From: Heliocidaris erythrogramma | Lineage: Eukaryota > Echinodermata > Echinoidea > Camarodonta > Echinometridae | Direction of reading: 5' to 3' | Length of the DNA: 64,000 bases | Assembly: GCA_025617745.1 (NCBI GenBank) | Contig: CM046873.1 | Span: forward strand, 30,579,410 to 30,643,409 | In this document: positions 10,966 to 22,204 of the stretch, piece by piece | Position numbering within the stretch: position 1 is the stretch's first letter | Layout: every line of letters begins with the position of its first letter | Program-made: the position numbers and the translations under genes | Notes under the pieces: generated by a model | The model's database searches: none | What the model was told of the DNA's origin: nothing | The model's input: the letters and a program-made list of their open reading frames with translations, nothing else

Positions 10966-10969
10966 TTAA

Positions 10970-11915
10970 GGTGGTATCAAGACTTAGTTGGGGTGGTGAT
11001 ACCACGGTACTGTTGAGACTTTACCGTTCTATTATTCGTTCCAAGTTGGATTACGGTTGCATTATTTATGGCTCTGCAAGACGTTCATATATAAAATGCC
11101 TTGACACAATCCATCATCAGGGATTACGCCTTAGCCTTTGTGCTTTCAGAACTTCACCTGTTGAAAGTCTCTATGCTATTACTAAAGAACCATCACTCAG
11201 CTTACGTCGCATAAAGCTTTCTATGCAATACGTAGTAAAATTAGCTGCTTCTCCATCTAACCCAGCCTACGAATGCGTATTTATTCCCTCCTTTATACGT
11301 CACTACAATTCACGACCAAAAACAATATGTCCTCTTGGTCTGAGAATGAAACCTCACATTGAGGCCTCAAATATTGATATCACTAATATAGCTCACAAGG
11401 AATCTCTAAGCCCACCACCTTGGATCTTTCAGGCTCCAACAGTAGTATTTGATTTAAACCAATGTCCAAAGTCATCTACTAACCCATTTAAATACCAACA
11501 ACTTTTTAATTTTATTAAAAATGATTTCTCTGAATACAGATACTTATATACAGACGGCTCGAAGGATGAGAACAGAGTTGCTTGCGCGGTCATTTCAAGT
11601 CAGATGCACTCCAAGAGTGCTCGTCTTCCAGATGTTTTTTCCATATATTCAGCTGAGCTCACAGCCATTATTCTAGCTTTAGAATCTATTGAATATTGCG
11701 ACTATAAGCAATTTCTAATATGTTCCGACTCAATTTCAGCTTTACAAGCCATACATAATAAGCTGGTTGACCATCCTCTCGTTGAGTACATCATTACAAA
11801 GTATTTCACGCTCTCTAACGAAAAAGAAATTGTCTTTTGTTGGACCCCTGGGCATGTAGGCATTGATGGCAATGAAAAAGCAGATGCCTCTGCTCACGCT
11901 GCTCTTAACCAATAA
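10970..11915 (+). CDS. LINE ORF2 C-terminal part: RT thumb and RNase H
   Basis: Starts with the RT thumb (SWGGDTTVLLRLYRSIIRSK, LDYGCIIYGSARRSY) immediately after the TTAA element. RNase H follows with all acidic residues visible: YTDGSK (Asp), SAELTAI (Glu), CSDSISAL (Asp) and TPGHVGIDGNEKAD (His and Asp). RNase H removes the RNA strand during second-strand synthesis. It ends at a TAA at 11913 that is in frame with the following 11946-12332 segment, so this is a premature stop. The ATG at 10956 lies inside the TTAA element and is not the natural start. Confidence 0.85.
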
Positions 11916-12332
11916 GCAACGCAACTTTTCATCCCTCCCTCAGACTTGAAACCAATTATTAAATCGTACATCCTTAATCTTTGGCAGAATGAATGGGATG
12001 AATGTATAAATAACAAGTTCTATGCAATTAAACCAGTTTTGAGTGAATGTCTGCCCACATGCACATTGTCACGTCATGACCAAGTTACTCGATGTCTTAT
12101 TGGACACGCTCGAATTACACATAGTTTTTTACTGTGCAGTGAACCAGCCCCAGTATGTAGTAGCTGCCACTGCCCTCTAACAATTAAGCACATTCTGTTG
12201 GAATGCAAAGATTTTGCTCACATCAGAAAATGTTATCACCATGCTACCTCAATGAGGCAGCTTTTTACTTCTGTCAATATACCAAACATTTTAGAATTCT
12301 TGAAAAGATCTGGTATTTTTTATAGCATATAG
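11916..12332 (+). pseudogene. LINE ORF2 extreme C-terminus (Cys/His region)
   Basis: In frame with the RNase H part across the stop. Carries the typical distal region of these LINEs: LWQNEWD, then CSSCHCPLTIKHILLEC, a CxxC...HxxxxC zinc-binding-like motif following RNase H. Natural stop at 12330-12332. Confidence 0.75.
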
Positions 12333-12518
12333 TCTGTCATGTTGTAGATTTTTTACTTATTTACTGTGGTATAGTGTATTTTTATTCATATTGCAATGTA
12401 ACTCCACAATATTTAAGCACAAAGTATCACTCTCATAATCAAATATACGTACTATGCCTCGATATAGCCCAATAAGGTGCTGATGGGGCGTTAAACAAAA
12501 AAAAAAAAAAAAAAAAAA
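12333..12518 (+). terminator. LINE 3'UTR and poly-A tail
   Basis: 186 bp ending GATGGGGCGTTAAAC followed by 23 A residues (12496-12518), then the target duplication. The intact tail and exact duplication argue for a not very old insertion. Confidence 0.8.
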
Positions 12519-12531
12519 TGTGACACCTGTT
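12519..12531. repeat. LINE target-site duplication, right copy
   Basis: Exact repeat of 5915-5927, abutting the A-tail. It fixes both ends of the LINE. Confidence 0.9.
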
Positions 12532-12548
12532 CTACATATTTTTACAGG

Positions 12549-12627
12549 ATAGCAATCAATGGATGTTCTTTTGTTAACCAGTGCAATTGTGAAGGGTACA
12601 ATTAGGAGCAGCATAAATTGTCCGCTT
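12549..12627 (-). repeat. Right arm of interrupted hairpin
   Basis: Its reverse complement matches 5835-5912. Weaker pairing continues outward to about 12655 on this side and 5806 on the other. Confidence 0.75.
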
Positions 12628-12655
12628 CTTTGTTCGTCATGTTCATAGTGTATAG

Positions 12656-14354
12656 TCCGGGAGCCAGGGGGGTCAACCTATATATGCTAGCTGGAAAGGA
12701 AACCAATTTTCATGTGCATGAATGTAAAGATCGCATAGTCCGATATAACGAATTGACCGTCTGGCATGTTCTGTGTGGTGGGTGTTGTCAGCACTCAGCA
12801 AGCATGTCACATTACATGCATCAATAACAACACAGTGGCAATCTCTCCCGCGGTTCTCGTTCATTCCTCCTGTACGGTAGCGAGCAATCTAAAGGCACAA
12901 TGACGTAGTTAAGTGCCTGATATAAAGTCAGGCAATGATTTCGTTCTCTGAATTTCCCGAACTGCTATTTAATTGTAAAAAGAAAACAAATACCAATTTC
13001 AATTTCAATACTATCATTGTTCCTAATGTGTAACCAGACACTAACACATAGAATCTATCAGACTGAAATATTATGTCGAACAAATAACGAGTAACTTTAC
13101 TAAGTCTGCTATGTACAACAACTCATTGAATCGCAACTCGAATCCCAAAACAGTCTACAGTCTATAGTGTACAGTATACTATATAATTCATCTAATTCCT
13201 ACGTTACATGTACGGATAACTACGAAATATAAGCTAGCTTTTCTTAGTCGAAAATTGCTACTGTTTATAATCATTAAATCTATCTCTACCGTTTACCTTC
13301 ATTAGAGAATGTATATGCATACCTGTTCTACGGTTTTATGAATGCAACTTATGAAATGTAAAAAAAGAAAAATTCTCAACAATTGGATTACTTTCTTTTC
13401 AATAACTGACTGTCTCATCAATAAAACATGTAAATGTTATTCCATACTGGGCTTACCAAAACCCCAAACCACTTTTCTACATAGGCTACCTTAGCCACCC
13501 AAAAATATTCCTTTCCAAAATTGAGTCTCCAAACATCAATTTATCAAACTTCTTCCTAGCAGTAAGAAAATCTTTCTCAGCCACCACTCAACGGGAATTT
13601 TACCAACTGGTCTCTCCACCCCAAATTTGGTCTACATGTTCGCTCACTCTGTCGGCTATCCATGTGACTTTACTACAACCTTGGTCTCTACGATAAGATA
13701 GCTTCGAATTCTACAATTCCTATGCTTATCGTTACTAGCAGAATAAACATTACAGTTTTAACACACTTCAATTCAGAGATCCCCGGTCTATCAAAGAATT
13801 CGTTCATGACTGTCTATAATCCACTGTCAATTCAATGTTCAAATGTTATTATCTGTTAATAAATTCTTTTGACTAGCTGTCCTTTCGAAATTAAACCATT
13901 GATGTACTTCAGAGTGCTTGTTTAATTTGAGAGTAGGAGTAAAGAGCTATAATAGAGTGTCGATAATTAAGTCAACAACACAAATCACTCCGAAACTAAT
14001 TTACCTAATTTACATAAAGGAGCAAAGGCAAATACTAAACGATTCAGACAAACACTGGCTGCCTTTGACCTGATCGGAGGCATCCTATCCTTAACTGTAA
14101 AAAGTTTCTAAACTATGAAAAAGGATGAAATATACAAAGCCATATAACTAGCTACAAAAGGATGCCTCCAAGAGGCACTGGTGACATTATGTAACAGAGG
14201 CCCGGAGCCTCACCGTCCAAAAATTCATGTTTAATGCGTTAATTCCTGTCGAGAAATACATGTAAACATAAAACTTTTAAATTCAAATCCATATGATACC
14301 TGAATATGGTCAACATCATGAACCAAGGCTGGCTTTATACTACATGTACTAATT
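12656..14354. other. No gene seen
   Basis: AT-rich sequence with only short, frame-random openings. The direct repeat GAGGCATCCT.. / GGATGCCTCCAAGAGGCA around 14085-14185 is a weak inverted pair. Nothing else recognised. Confidence 0.5.
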
Positions 14355-14758
14355 TTCATCAAACATGCTACTACCAATCTGTATCAAACATGCTAGTACC
14401 AATCTGTATCAAACATGCTAGTACCAATATGTATCAAACATGCTACTACCAATCTGTATCAAACATGCTACTACCAATTTGTATCAAACATGCTAGTACC
14501 AAAAAGTATCGAGCATAACATGCTACTACCAATTTGTATCAAACATGCTAGTACCAAAAAGTATTAAACGTGCTACTACCAATTTGTATCAAACATGCTA
14601 GTACCAAAAAGTATCGAGCATAACATGCTAGTACCAATCTGTATCAAACATGCTAGTACCAATCTGTATCAAACATAACATGCTACTACCAATTTGTATC
14701 AAACATGCTAGTACCAAAAAGTATCGAGCATAACATGCTACTACCAATTTGTATCAAA
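14355..14758. repeat. 25-bp minisatellite (CATGCTACTACCAATCTG...)
   Basis: About 16 units contain CATGCTA(C/G)TACCAA followed by TCTGTATCAAA, TTTGTATCAAA or AAAGTATCGAGCATAA. Plain 25-bp units dominate first; after 14500 a composite of two or three unit types repeats, so a higher-order structure is developing. Units are directly adjacent without spacers, so this is not a CRISPR. Confidence 0.9.
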
Positions 14759-16167
14759 AGGATATGAGCATGAGATGACAAATTAGAATGGCACTACCAT
14801 GTCACAACCAAATGGTATCAGCACAAGAAAGTCTCGATTGTCTGCTCGGGACTTTAACATAACATACAATAATAGAAAGATCTATATATATTCATATGTA
14901 CATACATCATATAAAACATTCACATTAAATATCCATAGTATTTTGCTCGTAATCTGGTACCAAAATCTAGTTGCCAAATATGAAACTGGTTGGTATCAAG
15001 ACTAACTGCCTTGTCCAACTACCAAATTCGCTACTGCCTAAATGCTAAACACTACACACACACACCATTATTGTGTGTACAAGCCACACAATGACAATCC
15101 AAACTATTCTGGGATCCAGTTCAGGGCTTGCCTGGAAGACAAAAATTATGACGTCATACGTCTAAAACTATCAGTACCAAAACTTTATTCAACCCAATTT
15201 CTTAGCTCAAATTTTCTCTAATATGTTTCATATCCAAGAATTTCATAAAAGCATGAGCCTAGGAGAATTGGTACCAAATAACAGCAATGCCAAATTATGA
15301 TTCAAAGTCAAGACTACGTTTTATATTTACCTTCTGTCTTAATCTCTGTCTCTTCACAAAGGGATGCGGCGTACACACACACTCAGTCGATTACACACAA
15401 ATGCAAACAAAGGGATGCGGCGTACACACACACACTCAGAATATCGATTACACACAAATGCAAATTTATCCAGGTCAGCTCGCTATTTATAGTCGTGGAG
15501 GAGCTCGCGTGACCAATGTTTACGCGCACCGCGCTGTATTCTGATTGGTCAAGGAGGCACAGACGCGATATGCATATCATGAATATTCAATTAAAATCCA
15601 ATTTAAAGGGAGAGCCAATTAGAATCAACATTGGGGCTAAAAATGTAGTACATAGGTCCAATGACACAATTCTGACATTTTTACAGAAAAAAAATTGCCC
15701 AGTAAAAGAAATTGGTCAAAAAACTCACTAATTTGGGAACGCCCCCAAAAATTGACAGCTGATTGGCTAGAGCGATTTGACGTAGCATCGGGAAGTCCCC
15801 CGCGAAGCCACTAAGTTTGACTAATATGTTGGCAATGTAAATGAATGATAATTTATCCATTTTCATATCACTATTTATACAATTTCGACAATCTTTAAGT
15901 CCCCCAAAAGGATTTGAATAGGTTGTTTAGACATATTAGTAGAGGTCAAACAACAAGTCTGGCATTTTTTCAAACGCTTTACCCATGATAATTCCTCTTT
16001 TGGATTAGGTTTATGTTTTGGAAAAACGTAATATTTTACAGACAAGTAGACGTGTGGACAGTCGCTTCACTGTTGACCGTACCTTGCGAATCTTTGTGTG
16101 CGTGCTTATGATAACAACCAAGTACACTGAAAGACTGGATGAAAGTCTAAATATATTACAACAATTA
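14759..16167. other. No gene seen; one tandem duplication
   Basis: Contains the 52-55 bp tandem duplication at 15356-15462. A GC-richer stretch with CCAAT boxes (15500-15560) could be regulatory but has no attached gene. Confidence 0.45.
15356..15462. repeat. Two-copy tandem duplication
   Basis: AAAGGGATGCGGCGTACACA through CGATTACACACAAATGCAAA occurs twice in a row; the second copy has a small CA expansion and AATAT inserted. Confidence 0.85.
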
Positions 16168-16400
16168 AGGCGGATTCACACCAAACACGACAAACGACAA
16201 ACGACACGACACCACGATATGAACGATTTTCTGAAAAATCGTTCTAATGCAAACCCTATGGCACCGTGCACACTGCCACGACAGCTTTCGAAACGTCGTG
16301 CACGACGTTTTTAGGGGTTTTTAGTCGTTTCAGAAAATCGCTCAGCGAGCGATTTTCCCAGCACGACAAAACGACATTTTGGCCACCAACCAATTAGCGT
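16168..16400 (+). mobile_element. Terminal part of a DNA element (AAGGCGGATTCACACC end)
   Basis: Starts AAGGCGGATTCACACCAAAC and continues with iterated ACGAC words and an internal palindrome (CAGAAAATCGCTCAGCGAGCGATTTTC, outlined) near 16330-16360. The same terminus in opposite orientation ends at 33283. Family unknown to me. Confidence 0.5.
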
Positions 16401-18236
16401 GGAGGATTCGAAGTGACGTCACATTTATCCACAGCTAGTTGATTGATGGCAGAAACTTTTCATTTCTCCAGATCAAATCTCTATAGGGTTTTACGTGAAA
16501 AATTAGTTTATCGCACCGCACAAAAAGTACCATAGAGCTACAGTTGTATAGGCCTACACAAAATTGCCTGCATGATTAATCTTTGGCTTTGCATGGTTGA
16601 AAGGTTGCTGAATTTTTTTTTTATCTACGGTAAGTAAGACTAATACTATTAATTAGATGAGAGGTTCTATAGATTTAATGTTTGACCAACTTAACAAAGG
16701 CCAATGTTTGACCAACTTGACAAAGTCAAGACCAAAACTAACGTTAACATAATATAATAACTGTAGGCCTAGGCCTACTGCGGAGTGAATGATGGCTAAA
16801 CCTAACTTTTATACTTAGCCCTAGCCTAGGCTACGGTTATGAGCAACTTAAATATGACTTAGTAGAGCTAGATCCCTGACCCTGGCTCCAGATCCGGAGG
16901 GGGGGGGGGGGACTCATTTTTTTGTTCAGACGGGGGTGTGGCGCAGCCGCCCTCGAAACGGGTGTATACTTAATGGGCAAAAAGCCAAAATACATGTGGC
17001 CAGCGAAAAAAATACTATTCTGCTAGGCCTAGCCAAGGGAAAAGCGAAAATTCTGCAAAATTAAAAAATTTTGGGGGTGTATTTTTACTCAAACATTCTC
17101 TGACAAGCAAAAAAAAACACAAAAACAACAAAACACCAGAATTATGCTAGATTTTTAAAAATTATGCCATTTAAAAATTATAACATTATAAAATGCTAGA
17201 TGCTAAAGCTTTCAAAATTCTGCCAGAAAGCAGAACTCTGCTAACTATACACAGCGCTGTCGCAAGGCGTCTGGTCGGGCTAAATTCTGCGACTCTGGCA
17301 ACCTTGAAAATACAGGGTCTTGGGAACTACGGAACCAGGACTAGGCCTACTAACTTTGTTAGACCGAACATTCTGTCTCTCGTTCGTTAGCTCTCGAAGA
17401 ACGAGAGACAGAATTTTCGGTCTACAGGCCCACCAGCCGAGTGAAAAATATGTCTTGGGAACTGCATAGATCTAACAGCAGCGACAAATTGCAATGTCTT
17501 GGGAACTGACAACCTTTATTTTAGGTCGTCCGTATGAGTATTACTATAATTAGTAAGTTAGTAGGCTACAGTGTATATTTCGAAGCACTCAGGATCCAGA
17601 GGGAGCTACAATACAAGGCCAGAGTCAGAGAACGGAGCAGAGTGTGTATTACGGGGTAGGCCTAGGCCTATTGTTTTTCTGCATAGGGGCCTATATCGGA
17701 AAAAGGGGGTCGTCAAAGCGGCACATAGCTATAGGGTCTACCCGTCTGTCCAATATATTGAGGTCCCCCCCCCCAATGATCTAACTTGGATCTACTTAAC
17801 TAGATCTAACGTAGATCTAGATGTAACTGTCTATCGTTTGGGCCTAGGCCTAGATCTAATTTCTAACAACAGGTAAACTCCAGCCTGGTCCGATCGAGGA
17901 CCAGTCCAGGTCCAGGAGTCCAGACAGTGTATCTGGCTGGCCTGGCAATCGGAGGTGGCATGGTCTGGATATGACTATCATGACTAGGTCTAGTGTCTAT
18001 AGTATAGGGCCTACAGAGAGAGAGGGGCTCTCCCCCCCAAACAAAAACAAAAACAAAAAACAAAAAACACTGCGCTGGCTGCAAATTTTGAACCTGTCAC
18101 TGACTTTTTTTAGAGTCTAGAGCCTAGACCATCTAGGCCTACTTTACATTAATTTTAGTCTATTTTTAGGCCTAGTTCTTTATAATGAAGAGCCTATTTT
18201 TTTTTTTGGGGGGGGGGGCGGGCTTGTAAGCTGGCA
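16401..18236. other. Palindrome-rich DNA, no gene
   Basis: Repeated TAGGCCTAGGCCTA and CTAGATCTAG words, a G-run at 16901, a NTTCGGTCTA inverted pair around 17360-17425 (ATTCTGTCTCTCGTTC.. against GAACGAGAGACAGAAT) and a C-run at 17765. No convincing exon. Confidence 0.5.
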
Positions 18237-18530
18237 ATACGATTCTGATACGATTCTGACCCCAAATCTTGAATTACAATCCAGAGATCAGACAAGAGGA
18301 CATAGTAGAAAATTTTCCTAGGACCAAAACTCAGAGATACAAAAATTCTTTCTATGTACGAATACGTAAACCATGGAATAATTGAAGTAGCTTTGGATAG
18401 GTGCTGGAAAAATGAGCCCATTAAGTACGATTACGAATCGCCTGAACCAGGAAACGATCCAGCCATCTTGAAGAGGAAAAAGAACTTGGAACTGAATATA
18501 TAGGCGTAGACGTGCCTGTGTTCAGTATCT
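18237..18530 (+). pseudogene. CR1/L2-like LINE 3' end, inverted relative of 21440-21720
   Basis: Carries the same sequence as the minus-strand LINE C-terminus at 21440-21720 (coding for FYVRIRKPWNN and VALDRCWKNEP), with several indels and a 45-bp deletion just after CCATGGAATAA. Only the last ~90 codons and part of the 3'UTR (CAGTATCTTCCCTAGG) remain. Confidence 0.75.
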
Positions 18531-18649
18531 TCCCTAGGTATCCCTAGGTAATACAGAGTCCAGATCTACAGCCTAGACCATAAAATACTGGTCTAGATTC
18601 TAAGTTATAGGCAAGAGTCTAGTCTCTAGACTGTAAATTCAACATATTT

Positions 18650-21265
18650 GGGCCATTCTCCGAAAAGGGGCGCCAAAAGGATATTTTTGTGTCGCCAACA
18701 TTATCCAGGCTATAAACCACTGGTTTGTTCATCAGGAAACCTATTTTTTAATTTTATTGATACTTAAGAATATAAAGAGTAAAATTAGGCCTAGTATCAA
18801 CCGAGGTCACAGTACGCCATGAAAATATTATATATATCAGCGAGAAGCATATACCGTATATGTTTATTTTACCAATGTCGCCAGCGAACTATGTGATTAT
18901 GTTTCAGGCTTCTGCTCTTTACTGTTATATCAAAATCATGTATTTTGTTTACCATAATAGTTCCTTCGGTGCCTAAAGAAGAAAGCATATTACTTACCAA
19001 AAAGAGATTCGTATATTTTTTGTTGCGATCTTAGCGACGGTGTCTCCAAATCGCGATAAGATACGTTACTTTTTGTATTGACGGCCATAAAAATTGAAGA
19101 CAATGACGTAGTGATCTGGACTTAGGTGTGGTGAATGAAGTCCATCTCAATATTATATAAATACAAAAAGTGTGTATTGAATCTCTATAATAATAGATAT
19201 ATTCAGATACAAAGTTTTTGAAGGTGTATGTTACGATAAGCAGAAATAAGATACGTTACTGAAACTCTGCTCCATTACAGAAAAAGTACATTATTGACAA
19301 AGTTATAATATATTTTGCTTTAAAACATCATACACTACCTTTCGTCACACATGGGAATTAAGAAGGTAAAGGGTTTTTTTTCGTCAAAACACAAGGTGGA
19401 AACTAAAGGCCATCAAATACGTTACCGTCATATACGTTACCCTTGGCTCTCTCTGAATGTGAAAATAGACGTGGAAATCTAAAATACGTCAATAGTGTAA
19501 GCTTTAATGTACCAAAATACTTGTTTGGATGATTAATCACATAATTTGTTTAAAGAAAGGAGTTTTAGTTAGATTAAATAAGATTTGTGTCAGATACGTT
19601 ACCACCATTAAAGTATTGTTCCTTAGCTTTTTAAAAAATAAAATTCATTAAAGAACATGTGAAAATACGTTAATACATTATACAATGCTTTTGATATCTA
19701 TGCAACGTTATTATTTGAGATATTTTATTATTTTTGAAAACTTTTTAGGGGCAGAGCCAATTAAACTAGCCTTGTGAAATAACGTTGTATTTATAAAAAA
19801 TTAAATCGTCAGGAGGACTTATAAGTCTACTAAGCTAAAAGAGATCTCTGGATGGTTATTGTTTGTATACATGGTTGTAGTGATTTCAATTCTGGAAAAA
19901 CATGGTACATGTAGAATAATGCACATGGATTGCCATGTCGACATAATACATTTAACGTATGTTACCTTGTATATTTTTTCTTTGCCTCGGAGGCAATCAA
20001 TTTCATGATTTTGTTCTATCTGAATAATGTTACATATCTAATCAATGAGTTAATATAGTTTCGGAGACTACAGTGTGCATTAGATGTCAAGTTTCGTTCA
20101 TCATACATTTCAAACAGAATTATAATTATGTTTTTGCGTTAATTTAAGGCGATTACCCAAGGCTATAAATATGATTTTTATTGGTGGATAAAACATGTGG
20201 GTGTAAAACAAAATACAAGAGTGATTTTATCATCATATTGATATATAACTCTCAGTAACGAAATTTTGTAGTAGATGTATGTCAAATACGTTACCATATC
20301 TACGTGACCGTATATCTTCTTTTCACTCGGTGGTAATCAATTTGATGATTTTGTTCTTATCTGAATAATGTTACATTATCTAATCAATGAGTTAATAGAG
20401 CTACATGGACTACATTGTGCATTAGAAATCAAAAGTTTCGGTCATACGTTTCAAACAGATATAATTATGTTGTTGTCTTAATTTTGTTCATCTATGCACG
20501 TATGTTATTGATGAATATATATATGACTTTGCACTTACTGAGCTAGTTTAAGGCGATTATCCAAGGTTATGAATGTTATTGGTGGATAATACATTTTGAT
20601 GCAATAAAGTGCAAGTGTGAGTTTATCATCATGTTTATATATACCTCACAGTAACGAGGTTTTGTAGTAGAGGTCTGTCAGATACGTTACCATATTTCCC
20701 CTTCCTTTTAAAATGTAAGAAGTACTTGCAATTAGCTTTCTATAATAATTTCAATACTTATGCATAGCATTTAATATGTTATCAATGTGATACAAGATCT
20801 AAGTGTATTAGAGATATAAAATGCAATTTAGGGTTATGCATTTTATACCAAAATAGACTATTTTTCGCGCTAATTTTGACCTACATACTTCAAACATCAG
20901 TCTTTTTATGTATCTGGATCAATCAAAGTTTAGTTAAATTTTTTATAACCATATGTGCATATTAGTAACGTTTACTTTTAAATAGATATTTACATGAATG
21001 ATCCATAAATGATACACCCTCCACAATTTTCTTGTGTATAGCTGACTGGTAACGTATCTGATCGGTGGTAAATATATGTCAAACAGGTGTTCGAGTTGGA
21101 TACTATTTCTTGAAAAATATGGTGCGGTTAAAAACAATCCACTGACTGTTCTGTGTTATCAAAGTATTAAAGTTTCCGAATTCAAATGAGTTTTATGGAT
21201 TTTCTTGTGTTGAATTTTTTCAATTTGTACAACCCTTTTGGTACCTTTTTGCGGAGAATGGACCA
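18650..21265. mobile_element. Candidate new DNA element with iterated ATACGTTAC
   Basis: The left end GGGCCATTCTCCGAAAAGG...CCAAAAGG and the complement of the right end, GGTCCATTCTCCGCAAAAAGG...CCAAAAGG, form imperfect ~30 bp inverted termini. Inside, exact ATACGTTAC stands at 19061, 19251, 19417, 19432, 19594, 20286 and 20682, with one inverted copy at 21049 and near matches at 19665 and 19958. No frame codes a transposase. Iterated short motifs inside both ends are usual transposase-binding sites in several DNA transposon groups. I do not recognise the family, and the target duplication is unclear (perhaps TTT). Confidence 0.45.
19950..20695. repeat. Two-unit tandem duplication, ~390 bp unit
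   Basis: Unit one (about 19950-20294) and unit two (about 20286-20690) share GATGATTTTGTTCT, AATAATGTTACAT, CTAATCAATGAGTTAATA, GTGCATTAGA, TTAAGGCGATTA, GGTGGATAA, TTTATCATCAT and TTTTGTAGTAGA in the same order, each ending at an ATACGTTACCATAT. Confidence 0.8.
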
Positions 21266-21439
21266 TTTACTTCAATTATTGTCACTAACATTAGATCTAT
21301 GTAGCCTAGATCTAGTTCTAGGTTACACTTAGAGACATTTCTCTTATTTGTACTACATATAAGGATATCTAGCCCTAGGGAAGATACTGAACGCAGCCAC
21401 TATACGCCTCTATATTCAGTTCCAAGTTATTTTTCCTCT

Positions 21440-21878
21440 TCAAGATGGCTGGATCGTTTCCTGTGCAGGCGATTCGTAATCGTACTTAAAGGGCTCATTT
21501 TTCCAGCACCTATCCAAAGCTACTTCAAAACTGTGCACACTTGGGGCAGTAACGGTGTCGTTGGAAAGATTATTCCATGGTTTACGTATTCGTACATAGA
21601 AAGAATTTTTGTATCTCTGAGTTTTGGTCCTATATAGGAATAAACAATTTTTTTTACTATGTCCTAGTGTCTGATCTCTGGATTGTAATTCAAGATTTGG
21701 GGTTACATCAAAATCGTATTTATTAAAAATCTTGTATGTTTCAATCATATCGCCTCGAGCCCTCCTGTAAGCTAATTAAGGTAGGGATATTCAACTTCCT
21801 CAATCTTTGTGCATAAGGCAGCCCCTTTAACTTTGGGACTAATCTAGTTGCTCTTCTTTGGACATTTTCCAAAGCATG
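21440..21878 (-). pseudogene. CR1/L2-like LINE ORF2 C-terminus
   Basis: On the minus strand ALENVQRRATRLVPKLKGLP is followed by YAQRLRKLNIPTL, then in the next frame DMIETYKIFNKYDFD and FYVRIRKPWNNLSNDT: the standard post-RT tail of CR1/L2-like LINE ORF2. One frameshift at about 21745. The upstream half of the same LINE is displaced to 26197-26693 by two insertions. The sequence immediately before ALENVQ (KKHIH) is found at 25261-25279 across the LTR element. Confidence 0.82.
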
Positions 21879-22086
21879 TGTAATATTGTGTGTTGTTTGA
21901 AGACCGTAATAAAGTACACTTAGAAGTTGATTAGGTTTGCATGTGTCTTTAATGCATGTATCCAGGATGTGTGTGTGCAGCTCAATGTACATAGGGAAAG
22001 TGTATAGAAAGGAATAGGAAGTAGTAGAGTGAAAGGATAGTACAATGTATGGAATGCCAATTGATAACATACATGCAATTACTACA
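21879..22086 (-). repeat. 3' LTR (208 bp)
   Basis: On the minus strand TGTAGTAATTGCATGTATG to ..TATTACA, ending in the usual TG..CA. Differs from the 5' LTR by a 5-nt indel and a few substitutions. Confidence 0.9.
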
Positions 22087-22095
22087 TCCCCTCAC
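22087..22095 (-). promoter_or_regulatory. Polypurine tract
   Basis: Minus strand GTGAGGGGA abuts the 3' LTR and would prime plus-strand synthesis. Confidence 0.75.
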
Positions 22096-22204
22096 GGTAA
22101 ATGAAACTGAGTCCATAAAAGTTCACTATAGTATAGACCAAAAATTAACAATAATTTTAGTGTAGTGTAGATTTTTGCTTTCTTCTGACTTAGCAAGAAA
22201 TCTG

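Larger units (their letters stand above)
5928..12518 (+). mobile_element. Full-length I-like LINE with RNase H, poly-A and 13-bp TSD
   Basis: The element has a ~500 bp 5'UTR, ORF1 with three zinc knuckles, ORF2 with AP-endonuclease, RT and RNase H, a short 3'UTR and A23. Without the 931-bp insert and its TTAA duplicate it is about 5.65 kb. RNase H downstream of RT with a gag-like ORF1 is typical of the I group of LINEs (I, Nimb and relatives); Jockey proper lacks RNase H. ORF1 has a frameshifting deletion, and ORF2 has two in-frame stops and two frameshifts before counting the insert, so this copy is dead. Confidence 0.9.

Noticed and set aside
12357-12614. Minus-strand frame similar to 5748-5945
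   Set aside because: The similarity is real but is due to the two arms of a DNA hairpin, not to a protein gene; one frame runs through the poly-A tail.
14355-14758. CRISPR-like array
   Set aside because: 25-bp units are adjacent without unique spacers and the DNA is eukaryotic; it is a minisatellite.
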